DNA from: Mycobacterium decipiens | GTDB taxonomy: Bacteria > Actinomycetota > Actinomycetes > Mycobacteriales > Mycobacteriaceae | Direction of reading: 5' to 3' | DNA length: 64,000 nt | Assembly: GCF_963853665.1 (NCBI RefSeq) | Contig: NZ_OY970459.1 | Location: 5,146,001 to 5,210,000 of the forward strand | Shown here: in pieces, positions 34,334 to 42,199 of the stretch | Numbering within the stretch: position 1 is the stretch's first letter | Layout: each line of letters begins with the position of its first letter | Notes under the pieces: generated by a model | What the model was told of the DNA's origin: nothing | Seen by the model: only the letters and a program-made list of their open reading frames with translations | Database searches by the model: none | Position numbers and translations under genes: made by a program

Positions 34334-34406
34334 GACGACACCGCAGAGTCGGGCTGGACCCAGTTTCGCCTAACCCGTCCAGCAACAAACCCTCTGCGGT
34401 GTCGTC
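34334..34406. terminator. Large nested hairpin between erp and the PGRP gene
   Basis: Outer arms of 15 perfect bases, 34334-34348 (GACGACACCGCAGAG) and 34392-34406. Inside these lie second arms GCTGGAC (34353-34359) and GTCCAGC (34377-34383). The whole forms a two-step stem. It begins 50 bases after the erp stop. No U-run follows immediately (GACAGGTTTTCCC comes a few bases later), so it may be an erp terminator, a transcript-stabilising structure or a small structured RNA. Confidence 0.6.
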
Positions 34407-34475
34407 GACAGGTTTTCCCGCGCATATACCGTGTCGCCTCATTAATAACAATAGAAACACACGTAACATCAGCTG

Positions 34476-36095
34476 GTGCCGTCCCGCACCCGCGCGCCGA
34501 CGACGCTGCTCACCGCGATCGCAGCGACCGTCGTCATCGTCGCGTGGATGCTGAATCGTCCTCCCGCCAGCACCCATGAGCCATCGCCGACCCCCGACAC
34601 CCATCTCGCCCAGCAGCCGCTAGTCGGGCTCGGCGGCGGTGTCACGGTGCGCGAACTCACTCAGGACACACCATTTTCATTGGTCGCGTTGACCGGCGAC
34701 CTGGCCGGCACCTCCACCCGTGTGCGCGCCAAGCACCCGGACGGTTCGTGGGGGCCGTGGTACCAGACCGAGTATGAAACCGAAGCGCGCGATCCGGGCC
34801 CCCGCAGCACCGATCCGGTGTTCGTCGGCACCACCAACACCGTGCAGATCGCGGTGACTCGCCCGATCGACGCGCCGGTAACTCAGCCGCCAGCGGGGCC
34901 GGCACCGAACGGCTCGCCCGGCGACGGTTTGGGATACCGGCCGGCCACGAAGGAACAGCCCTTCGGGCAGAACATCTCCGCGATCCTTATCTCGCCGCCG
35001 CGAGCGCCGGCCGGAACGCATTGGACCCCACCGACCGGGGTCACCATGCCGGGCCAGCCGCCGGCGATCATCAGCCGGGCGGAATGGGGCGCGGACGAAT
35101 CGTTGCGATGCGAGACGCCGGAGTACGACCGGGGAGTTCGCGCGGCGGTGGTGCACCACACCGCGGGCAGCAACGACTACTCGCCGCTGGAGTCGGCGGG
35201 GATCGTCAAAGCCATCTACACCTACCACAGCAAGACCTTGGGCTGGTGCGACATCGCGTACAACGCGCTCGTCGACAAGTACGGCCAGGTGTTCGAGGGC
35301 AGCGCCGGCGGCCTCACCAAGCCGGTCGAGGGGTTCCACACCGGCGGATTCAACCGCAACACCTGGGGTGTGGCCATGATCGGCAATTTCGACGACGTGG
35401 CGCCCACGCCGATCCAGATCCGGGCCGTCGGCCGGCTGCTCGGCTGGCGGCTGGGCATGGATGAGGTCGATCCCAAGAGCATGGTGGATCTGCAGTCAGC
35501 GGGTAGCTCGTACACCACGTTTCCGGGTGGTGCCATAGCAAGATTGCCCGCCATCTTCACCCATCGCGACGTCGGCAACACCGACTGCCCGGGCAACGCC
35601 GCCTACGCTGTGATGGACGAGATCCGCGACATCGCAGCGCATTTCAACGACCCGCCCGAGGAGCTGATCAAGGCGCTGGAAGGTGGCGCGATCTATGACC
35701 GATGGCAAACGCTGGGCGGCATGAACAGCGTGGTCGGGGCACCGACCTCGCCGGAGGCCGAGGCGGCGGGTGACGCGCGGTACGCAACCTTCGCCAAGGG
35801 CGCGATGTATTGGTCACCACAGATCGGCGCCCAGCCGGTGACCGGCGCGATCTACGAGGCCTGGGCCTCGCTGAGCTACGAACGCGGTCCGTTGGGACTG
35901 CCGACCAGCGCGGAAATTCAAGAGCCGCTGCGGATCACGCAGAACTTCCAGCACGGGACCCTGAACTTCGAACGCCTCACCGGCAATATCACCGAAGTCA
36001 TCGACGGGATCGCGGTGCCGCTGGCGACGCGGCCCCCGAGCGGGCCGACGGTGCCGCCGGAACACTTCTCGTTGCCGACCCATCCGATCTCCTGA
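34476..36095 (+). CDS. Secreted PGRP/amidase-domain protein with LGFP repeats (Rv3811-like)
   Basis: Probable exported N-acetylmuramoyl-L-alanine amidase-like peptidoglycan-binding or hydrolysing protein, 539 residues, the Mtb length; GTG start. An uncleaved or signal hydrophobic segment lies at about residues 8-25. The PGRP/Amidase_2 domain starts near residue 198 (IISRAEWGADESL). Probable zinc ligands are His227 in VVHHTAG and His363 in FTHRDVGNTDCPG, with GWCDIAYNALVDKYGQVFEG between. C-terminal LGFP repeats (GAIYEAWASLSYERGPLGLP and the preceding YDRWQTLGG unit) usually anchor proteins to the actinobacterial wall. It follows erp on the same strand after a nested hairpin. No PE_PGRS62 gene follows, unlike H37Rv. 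Confidence 0.92.
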   Translation: MPSRTRAPTTLLTAIAATVVIVAWMLNRPPASTHEPSPTPDTHLAQQPLVGLGGGVTVRELTQDTPFSLVALTGDLAGTSTRVRAKHPDGSWGPWYQTEYETEARDPGPRSTDPVFVGTTNTVQIAVTRPIDAPVTQPPAGPAPNGSPGDGLGYRPATKEQPFGQNISAILISPPRAPAGTHWTPPTGVTMPGQPPAIISRAEWGADESLRCETPEYDRGVRAAVVHHTAGSNDYSPLESAGIVKAIYTYHSKTLGWCDIAYNALVDKYGQVFEGSAGGLTKPVEGFHTGGFNRNTWGVAMIGNFDDVAPTPIQIRAVGRLLGWRLGMDEVDPKSMVDLQSAGSSYTTFPGGAIARLPAIFTHRDVGNTDCPGNAAYAVMDEIRDIAAHFNDPPEELIKALEGGAIYDRWQTLGGMNSVVGAPTSPEAEAAGDARYATFAKGAMYWSPQIGAQPVTGAIYEAWASLSYERGPLGLPTSAEIQEPLRITQNFQHGTLNFERLTGNITEVIDGIAVPLATRPPSGPTVPPEHFSLPTHPIS

Positions 36096-36150
36096 GTGTT
36101 CGGCTGTGCGCCCCGAGGGCTCGCCAAAGCAATAACCCGCCGCGTAACCG

Positions 36151-36972
36151 TCAGGACCAGCAGCGCTCCAGCACCAGGGCGACCCCGTCCTCGGTATTTG
36201 AGGCGGTGACCTCGTCCGCGACGGCCAGCGCGGCGGGATGCGCGTTACCCATAGCCACGCCACAACCGGCCCACCGCAACATCGGCACGTCATTCGGCAT
36301 GTCGCCGAAAGCCAGCACGCCCGCGTCGCCGATCCCCAGCGGGCGGGCAACCTCTTCCACGCCGGTGGCCTTACTGATGCCCGAAGGCACGATCTCCACC
36401 AGACCGTTGTCGGTGGAGTAGGTGAGATCACCCTCGATTCCGCCATATTTCACCAGCGCGGCCACCATGTCGGCGCTGCTGGCACCGGCCTTGCGGATCA
36501 GCAGCTTGATCGCCGGCGCGCTGAGCAGGTCTTCGATCGACACCTCGGTGTTGTCCGGATTCAGCCACGCATGCTCGTAGCCCGGTGAGCTGACGAACTG
36601 GGGGGTCGCAGTGTCATGCGCGCGCTGGCCGATCCGCTCGACGGCCAGCCCGGCGCCCGGGATGACGCGCGTCGCGATATCCGCCAACGCCGCCAGGACG
36701 TCAACCGGCAGCGTGCGCGCCGACACCACCCGGTCGGTCGCGGGGTCGTAGATGACGGCACCATTGGCGCACACTGCCGTCGGCGCAAAGCCGAGGGCAT
36801 CGACGACGGGCCGCACCCAGCGCGGCGGCCGGCCGGTGGCCAGGATGAAGTGTGCGCCGCCGTTAACCGCGGCACGTACCGCGTCGCGAGTGCGGTCACT
36901 GACGGTTTCTTCGTCGTCGAGCAGCGTTCCGTCGACGTCGCACGCAATGAGCGCTGGCACGGTCGGTTTCAA
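36151..36972 (-). CDS. HAD-family Cof-type phosphatase (Rv3813c-like)
   Basis: Cytosolic haloacid-dehalogenase phosphatase of the Cof/YidA type, usually acting on sugar phosphates or flavin nucleotides; substrate not known here. 273 residues, as in Mtb. Motif I ACDVDGTLLDD is at the N-terminus, motif II is in FILATGRPPRWV, a lysine follows in IKLLIRKAG, and motif IV is GDMPNDVPML near residue 217. The type-IIB cap lies between motifs II and III. The start reads as TTG (36972), 14 bases after the upstream acyltransferase gene, so it closes a four-gene minus-strand group. Confidence 0.88.
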   Translation of the reverse strand: MKPTVPALIACDVDGTLLDDEETVSDRTRDAVRAAVNGGAHFILATGRPPRWVRPVVDALGFAPTAVCANGAVIYDPATDRVVSARTLPVDVLAALADIATRVIPGAGLAVERIGQRAHDTATPQFVSSPGYEHAWLNPDNTEVSIEDLLSAPAIKLLIRKAGASSADMVAALVKYGGIEGDLTYSTDNGLVEIVPSGISKATGVEEVARPLGIGDAGVLAFGDMPNDVPMLRWAGCGVAMGNAHPAALAVADEVTASNTEDGVALVLERCWS

Positions 36973-36986
36973 TGTTGGCTGGCTTG

Positions 36987-37772
36987 TCAGTGCGGTCCGA
37001 TTCGGCCACGCCGTGATGATGTCACGCCGTCGTATCCGCGTTTCTGCAGCCGCTCAGTCAATTCGGCGATTCTGATCTGCTTGGACTCCTCCACGGTCGG
37101 CGCGCTGCCGCCCAGCCGCCGCGGCACCCAGTACTCCCCCTCGGGATGCGGATATTCCTCCTGGACCCGATAGAGGATGGCGTTCATCTCCTCGTGCAGC
37201 ACGGCGTTGAGCCGTTCGGCGTCGCCCTCGGGCCGCAACGGCGATCCAATCGCCGCGCTAATTGGAATCTTGTTGCGGAACAGGTTCTTTGGATGATCCT
37301 TCGACCAGATCCGGTGCGCGCCCCAAACGATCATGGGGATGATCGGCACCTGCGCCTCGAGCGCCATCCGGGCCGCCCCGGTCTTGAATTCGCGGAGTTC
37401 GAGGCTGCGGCTGATAGTCGCCTCCGGATGCAACCCAACCAGTTCCCCCTCCCGCAGCCGCTGCACCGCCACCGCGTAGGCATCGGCTCCCACGGTGCGG
37501 TCCACCGGGATGAGCTGGGCATGCTTGATCACGTAGTTGACCGCCCGTACGTCGGCCATCTCGGCCTTGATCATGAACCGCAGCCGCCGCCGCCGTTCAT
37601 GGGCGGCAATCGATGCCGGGATCCAGTCCAGGTAGCTGGTGTGATTGAGCGCGATCAAGGCACCGCCGCGTTCGGGGATGTTCTCTAGGCCTTGGAACGT
37701 GATTTTGTTTCCGTTGGCCGCGACCGCCGACGTAACGAGAATCTCCATCATCCGGAAAAACGGCTCTGCCAT
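36987..37772 (-). CDS. PlsC-family acyltransferase 1 (Rv3814c-like)
   Basis: 1-acylglycerol-3-phosphate-type acyltransferase, 261 residues. It has the catalytic NHTSYLDWIP (HX4D), VDRTVGADAYAVAVQRL, the glycerol-phosphate-binding-like HPEATISRS and the C-terminal PHPEGEYWVPRRLGG signature shared by the three tandem copies. ATG 37772 has GGAGGAGAGG upstream, the best ribosome site of the group. Acceptor and acyl donor are unknown; phospholipid or another polar lipid is likely. It lies 16 bases after the second copy. Function beyond the family is not supported by sequence. Confidence 0.88.
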   Translation of the reverse strand: MAEPFFRMMEILVTSAVAANGNKITFQGLENIPERGGALIALNHTSYLDWIPASIAAHERRRRLRFMIKAEMADVRAVNYVIKHAQLIPVDRTVGADAYAVAVQRLREGELVGLHPEATISRSLELREFKTGAARMALEAQVPIIPMIVWGAHRIWSKDHPKNLFRNKIPISAAIGSPLRPEGDAERLNAVLHEEMNAILYRVQEEYPHPEGEYWVPRRLGGSAPTVEESKQIRIAELTERLQKRGYDGVTSSRRGRIGPH

Positions 37773-37788
37773 GTCCTCTCCTCCTCCC

Positions 37789-38541
37789 CTACCGCAACCG
37801 GTGCGGGATATGGCCCGCGGCCTTCGCCGCGGCCTCGCTAGCGTCCATCTGAGCTGCCTGGGCCACCGTCGGCGCGCTGCCGCCGAGGCGGCGCGGCACC
37901 CAGTACTCCCCGACCGGATGGGGATACCGTTGCTGGACCTGATGCAGCACAGCGATCATCGACTCACGCAGCACCTCGTCGGTCAGCGAGATGTCTCGAG
38001 CGGCGTGCAGCGGCGGGCCCACCCCCACCGTGACCGGCACCTTGGTTCGGCCCAGGTGACGCGGCTGGCCCTTGGTCCAGATCCGCTGCGCACCCCAGAC
38101 AATCACCGGGACAATCGGGACATCCGCCTCCAGCGCCATCCGGGCGGCGCCGGACTTGAACCCCTTGAGCTCGAAGCTGCGGCTGATCGTCGCCTCCGGA
38201 TAAACCCCGACCAGCTCCCCTTCGCGCAGCCGCTGCACCGCAACGGCATAGGCGCCGGCCCCAGCGCCGCGGTCCACCGGAATGGTGCGGGTGCGCTTGA
38301 TCAGGAAGTTGACCACCTTCACCCGCTGCAGCTCGGCCTTGATCATGAATCTCATCCGACGGCCCCGGCGATGCATGGCCAATGCGGCCGGCAACCAGTC
38401 GACATAGCTGGTGTGGTTGATGGCAATCACAGCGCCACCCTGGTCGGGGACGTTCTCCTCGCCGAGGTAGGTGATCCGGGTTCCGGTGGCCAGCACCAGC
38501 AACTGGGCCAGGATCTCGAGGGTGCGATAGGTCGGCTCCAC
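37789..38541 (-). CDS. PlsC-family acyltransferase 2 (Rv3815c-like)
   Basis: Second of three tandem paralogues, 250 residues from GTG 38541. Motifs: NHTSYVDWLPAALAMH (HX4D), IPVDRGAGAGAYAVAVQRL, VYPEATISRSFELKGF, and YPHPVGEYWVPRRLGGSAP. It is most similar to copy 1. The start would be 7 bases after the stop of copy 3 if that gene were intact. Because copy 3 is frameshifted, its ribosomes now read 115 bases into this gene in another frame, which could reduce or alter its translation. Confidence 0.87.
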   Translation of the reverse strand: MEPTYRTLEILAQLLVLATGTRITYLGEENVPDQGGAVIAINHTSYVDWLPAALAMHRRGRRMRFMIKAELQRVKVVNFLIKRTRTIPVDRGAGAGAYAVAVQRLREGELVGVYPEATISRSFELKGFKSGAARMALEADVPIVPVIVWGAQRIWTKGQPRHLGRTKVPVTVGVGPPLHAARDISLTDEVLRESMIAVLHQVQQRYPHPVGEYWVPRRLGGSAPTVAQAAQMDASEAAAKAAGHIPHRLR

Positions 38542-39326
38542 GATCGGTCACTGCTCCGGCGCCCCGGCGGGATGGGCGCGCTGGGCGCGGCGCGCCGCCC
38601 TGATCGCCGCCTCCTCAGCGTCCAAGCGCGTCGCCTCAGCGAGCGACGGGGCACCGCCGCCCAGCCGGTGCGGCACCCAGAACGCGCCGGCCGGATGGGT
38701 CCATACAGTTCCTGCGCCCGTTCCAGCAAATGCTGCATCCGCGAGTGCAGCAGGCCGTTCAGTTCGGCGGTGGGCAGCGTCGGTTCGATCGGTTCCCCCA
38801 CCACGACCGTGACCGGAACCTTCGGGCGCACCAACTTCTTGGGGTGGTCCTTGGTCCAGATCCGCTGCGCACCCCAGACAATGTGTGGCACGATCGGCAC
38901 CCCGGCCTCGATCGCCATTCGGGATGCCCCGGTCTTGAATTCCTTGATCTCGAAGCTGCGGCTAATGGTCCCCTCGGGGTAAACGCCGACCAGCTCGCCC
39001 GCCCGCAGCATCCGGACGGCGGCGTCGTAGGACGCGGCCCCGTCCTGTCGATCCACCGGGATGTGCCGCAGGCTGCGCATGATAGGACCGGTGATCTTGT
39101 GGTCGAACACCTCCTGCTTGGCCATGAACCGCACCTTGCGACCGAGACCCTGTTGAAACGCCGGCAAACCCGCAAAGGTGAAGTCGAGGTAGCTAGTGTG
39201 GTTGATCGCGACGACGGCACCGCCGCTGGTCGGTAGGTTATCCGCACCGGTGACGGTGATCTTCAGACCCTGTATCCGCCAGGACAGGCGGGCAAGCCGA
39301 ATGACAGTGCCGTATACCGGTTCCAC
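38427..39326 (-). CDS. PlsC-family acyltransferase 3 (Rv3816c-like) with a C-terminal frameshift
   Basis: Third tandem acyltransferase. As read it has 299 residues from GTG 39326. The first 205 or so are normal: NHTSYLDFTFAGLP (HX4D), IPVDRQDGAASYDAAVRML, VYPEGTISRSFEIKEF. After ERAQELYGP the frame changes. One missing base at about 38697-38699 (GGG on the plus strand, expected GGGG) shifts the reading, producing an Arg/Ser/Pro-rich tail that runs into the next gene. Adding one base restores HPAGAFWVPHRLGGGAPSLAE and a stop at 38548, giving 259 residues, exactly the Mtb length. Catalytic motifs precede the shift, so activity may survive. A sequencing error is possible. Confidence 0.8.
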   Translation of the reverse strand: MEPVYGTVIRLARLSWRIQGLKITVTGADNLPTSGGAVVAINHTSYLDFTFAGLPAFQQGLGRKVRFMAKQEVFDHKITGPIMRSLRHIPVDRQDGAASYDAAVRMLRAGELVGVYPEGTISRSFEIKEFKTGASRMAIEAGVPIVPHIVWGAQRIWTKDHPKKLVRPKVPVTVVVGEPIEPTLPTAELNGLLHSRMQHLLERAQELYGPIRPARSGCRTGWAAVPRRSLRRRAWTLRRRRSGRRAAPSAPIPPGRRSSDRSWSRPIAPSRSWPSCWCWPPEPGSPTSARRTSPTRVAL

Positions 39327-39401
39327 AGCAGTTCAGCCTAGTGCTCCCGGCTGAAGGCCGCCCAAAGTGGCGAAAACCCATAGTGAGGAAAGAGGTGAGC
39401 T

Positions 39402-40157
39402 TTGTCCTTCCCGTCGTCGCCGGCCCCGCCGCCCGCAATCGTTACCCGGTTTGCCGCCGGCAGACCCGTGCTGCCGGTCTGGGTCAATGAACTGGGCGGC
39501 ATCACCTTCCGGGTGGATTCCGGCGTCCGCGCCGGCACCGAGTTCATCAAGGTGGCCCGGACCGGTACCGCCGACTTCGCCAATGAGGCGCGGAAGTTGC
39601 GCTGGGCCGCGCCCTACCTAGCGGTGCCGCGGGTACTGGGAGTCGGGGTGGATGGGGACTGGACCTGGTTGCGCACCGGCGCGCTGCCCGGCTTGTCCGC
39701 GGTGCACCCGCGGTGGCGGGCGGCACCGCAGGTGGCGGTGCGGGCGCTGGGCGAGGGGCTGCGCACCCTGCACGACTCCTTGCCGGTGCGGTCATGTCCG
39801 TTCGACTGGTCGCTCACCAGCCGGCTGGCCAAGCTGGCCCCGGCGCGACGGGCGGAACTCGGCGACCCGCCACCGGTCGATCAGTTGGTGGTCTGTCACG
39901 GTGACGCGTGCTCACCCAACACCGTGCTCGATGACGACGGCGGCTGTTGCGGACACGTCGACTTCGGCGATCTAGGCGTGGCCGATCGGTGGGCCGACCT
40001 CGCGGTGGCGACGCTGTCGCTGCACTGGAACTATCCCGACTGCCCGGGCCGAGTCTGGGACGACGAGTTCTTCGCCGCCTACGGGTTGGAGCCGGACGCA
40101 GCGCGCATCGACTACTACCGCCGGCTGTGGCAGGCCGAAGACGATGGGTCACGCTAA
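39402..40157 (+). CDS. Aminoglycoside-phosphotransferase-like kinase (Rv3817-like)
   Basis: Member of the APH/choline-kinase fold, 251 residues as in Mtb. The catalytic loop CHGDACSPNTVLDDD (HGDxxxxN) is near residue 167, and the metal-binding DFGDLGVADRWADLA follows about 20 residues later. The N-terminal lobe has the VNELGGITFRV strand pattern. The start is TTG 39402 with GAGGTG 8 bases upstream; a nearby GTG is out of frame. Real substrate unknown. Mtb Rv3817 has been annotated as a phosphotransferase without proven drug resistance, so it should not be read as a resistance gene. Confidence 0.87.
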   Translation: MSFPSSPAPPPAIVTRFAAGRPVLPVWVNELGGITFRVDSGVRAGTEFIKVARTGTADFANEARKLRWAAPYLAVPRVLGVGVDGDWTWLRTGALPGLSAVHPRWRAAPQVAVRALGEGLRTLHDSLPVRSCPFDWSLTSRLAKLAPARRAELGDPPPVDQLVVCHGDACSPNTVLDDDGGCCGHVDFGDLGVADRWADLAVATLSLHWNYPDCPGRVWDDEFFAAYGLEPDAARIDYYRRLWQAEDDGSR

Positions 40158-40229
40158 GCTCGAGGCGGCGCGTTGCGCTGAAATCACGTTGCCAGAACAT
40201 GCTCGGTAGCGGTCCAGCGAAAGGTATCT

Positions 40230-41780
40230 GTGCAGGTCACAAGTGTCGGTCACGCCGGCTTTCTGATCCAGACCCAGGCCGGCAGCATTCTGTGCGACCC
40301 TTGGGTCAATCCCGCCTACTTCGCGTCCTGGTTCCCGTTCCCGGACAACAGCGCGCTGGATTGGGCCGCGCTGGGTGACTGCGATTATCTGTACATCTCG
40401 CACCTGCACAAAGACCACTTCGATGCGGAGAACCTGCGGACGCACGTCAACAAGGACGCGGTGGTGCTGCTGCCCGAGTATCCGGTACCCGACCTGCGAA
40501 ATGAGCTGCAGAAGTTAGGATTTCACCGGTTCTTTGAGACCGCTGATTCGGTGAAACACCGCCTCACCGGACCCAAAGGTGGTCTCGACGTCATGGTCAT
40601 CGCATTGCGAGCCCCGGCCGACGGTCCGATCGGCGACTCGGCGCTGGTGGTTTCCGATGGTGTGACAACGACTTTCAACATGAACGACGCCCGGCCAGTC
40701 GATTTGGATGTGCTGACATCCGAATTCGGCCACATCGACGTGCATCTGTTGCAGTACTCCGGAGCGATCTGGTACCCGATGGTCTACGACATGCCGGCAC
40801 GCGCCAAGGAGGCGTTCGGCACCCAGAAGCGGCAACGGCAGATGGACCGCGCCCGCCAGTACATCGCGCAGGTGGGCGCGACGTGGGTGGTGCCGTCGGC
40901 GGGGCCGCCGTGCTTTCTGGACCCCGAGCTGCGCCACCTCAACGACGACCGCAACGATCCGGCCAACATCTTCCCCGACCAGATGGTGTTCCTGGATCAG
41001 ATGCGCGCGCACGGCCACAACGGCGGTTTGCTGATGATTCCCGGATCGACCGCGGATTTCACCGGCACGACCCTGAATTCATTGCGTCATCCACAGCCGA
41101 CCGACCTGGTCGAGGCCATCTTCACCACCGGCAAGGCCGCATATATCGCTGACTACGCCGACCGGATGGCGCCCGTGCTCGCCACGCAGAAAGCTGGCTG
41201 GGCGGATGCCACCGGCGAGCCGCTGCTGCAGCCGTTACGCGCCCTGTTCGAACCGATCATGTCGCAAAGCAACGAGATCTGTGACGGCATCGGATATCCC
41301 GTCGAACTGGTCATCGGTCCCGAAACCGTAATTTTGGATTTTCCGAAAAGAGCTGTGCGAGAACCAATTCCCGATGAAAAGTTCCGCTACGGGTTCGCCA
41401 TCGCACCGGAGCTGGTGCGCACGGTGCTGCGCGACAACGAACCCGACTGGGTCAATACCATCTTCCTGTCCACCCGGTTTCGGGCATGGCGGGTCGGTGG
41501 TTACAACGAATACCTCTATACGTTCTTTAAGTGCCTGACCGACGAACGCATCGCCTACGCCGACGGCTGGTTCTCCGAGACCCACGATGACTCCGCCTCG
41601 ATCACAGTGGACGGCTGGGAAATCCAGCGCCGCTGCCCCCATCTCAAGGCCGACCTGTCGAAATTCGGTGTGGTGGAAGGCAACACGCTGACCTGCAATC
41701 TGCACGGCTGGCAATGGCGTCTGGACGACGGTCGCTGCCTCACCGCCCGGGGCCACCAGCTACGGAGTTCACGGTCATGA
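40230..41780 (+). CDS. MBL-fold protein fused to a Rieske [2Fe-2S] domain (Rv3818-like)
   Basis: 516 residues, the Mtb length; GTG start with GAAAGG upstream. The N-terminal half is a metallo-beta-lactamase fold: QVTSVGHAGFLIQT, then SHLHKDHF near residue 57, with further His/Asp positions in DVHLLQYSGA. The C-terminal 60 residues form a Rieske domain with the ligand pairs CPH (in RRCPHLKADL) and CNLH (in LTCNLHGWQW), binding one 2Fe-2S cluster. The combination resembles UlaG/CMP-Neu5Ac-hydroxylase-like proteins and suggests an oxygenase or hydrolase acting on a sugar or lipid. Reaction unknown. It overlaps the next gene by 4 bases (ATGA). Confidence 0.88.
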   Translation: MQVTSVGHAGFLIQTQAGSILCDPWVNPAYFASWFPFPDNSALDWAALGDCDYLYISHLHKDHFDAENLRTHVNKDAVVLLPEYPVPDLRNELQKLGFHRFFETADSVKHRLTGPKGGLDVMVIALRAPADGPIGDSALVVSDGVTTTFNMNDARPVDLDVLTSEFGHIDVHLLQYSGAIWYPMVYDMPARAKEAFGTQKRQRQMDRARQYIAQVGATWVVPSAGPPCFLDPELRHLNDDRNDPANIFPDQMVFLDQMRAHGHNGGLLMIPGSTADFTGTTLNSLRHPQPTDLVEAIFTTGKAAYIADYADRMAPVLATQKAGWADATGEPLLQPLRALFEPIMSQSNEICDGIGYPVELVIGPETVILDFPKRAVREPIPDEKFRYGFAIAPELVRTVLRDNEPDWVNTIFLSTRFRAWRVGGYNEYLYTFFKCLTDERIAYADGWFSETHDDSASITVDGWEIQRRCPHLKADLSKFGVVEGNTLTCNLHGWQWRLDDGRCLTARGHQLRSSRS

Positions 41781-42133
41781 GCGCCGCGGCCCGCCAATCT
41801 CCCCCACAGTCCTATGATGACGGCTTGGTCCAGCTGGACCATGCGGCGATCACGTTGCGGCGCTACCACTTTCCGTCCGGGACGGCCAAGGTCATCGCGT
41901 TAGACCAGATCCGGGGCTACCAGGCCGAAGGACTCGGCCTGCTGACCCACCGGTTTCGCATCTGGGGCAGCTCCGACCTACGCCGGTGGCTGCCGTTGGA
42001 CGTAGCGCGCCCGCTCAGGTCGACGTTGATCACCCTGGACGTGCCCGGGGCGCGGTGGAGTCCCGCGTTCACGCCGGCACGGCCCGGGGAGTTCACCGCG
42101 CTGCTGGACGAGCTGCTCAGGGCGCGTGATTAG
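41777..42133 (+). CDS. Small protein coupled to the MBL-Rieske gene (Rv3819-like)
   Basis: 118 residues from ATG 41777, which overlaps the stop of the preceding gene (ATGA); an upstream in-frame extension inside that gene is rejected. Mtb Rv3819 is 111 residues. No signal peptide or membrane segment. It has regularly spaced hydrophobics and aromatic motifs (YHFPSGTAKVIALDQIRGY, RIWGSSDLRRWLPLD) of a compact beta-rich, PH-like fold. It has no function I recognise. The tight coupling suggests it works with or on the Rieske protein. Confidence 0.8.
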   Translation: MSAAARQSPPQSYDDGLVQLDHAAITLRRYHFPSGTAKVIALDQIRGYQAEGLGLLTHRFRIWGSSDLRRWLPLDVARPLRSTLITLDVPGARWSPAFTPARPGEFTALLDELLRARD

Positions 42134-42199
42134 CGACGCCCGCCGGCGACCCTGCAACGTGCCCTTCGCGCGAACACCCGACCAGTTCGCTTCCCCACC

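Noticed and set aside
39402..40157. The kinase-like gene as an aminoglycoside resistance determinant
   Set aside because: The APH fold alone does not show drug specificity, and its Mtb counterpart is not an established resistance gene.
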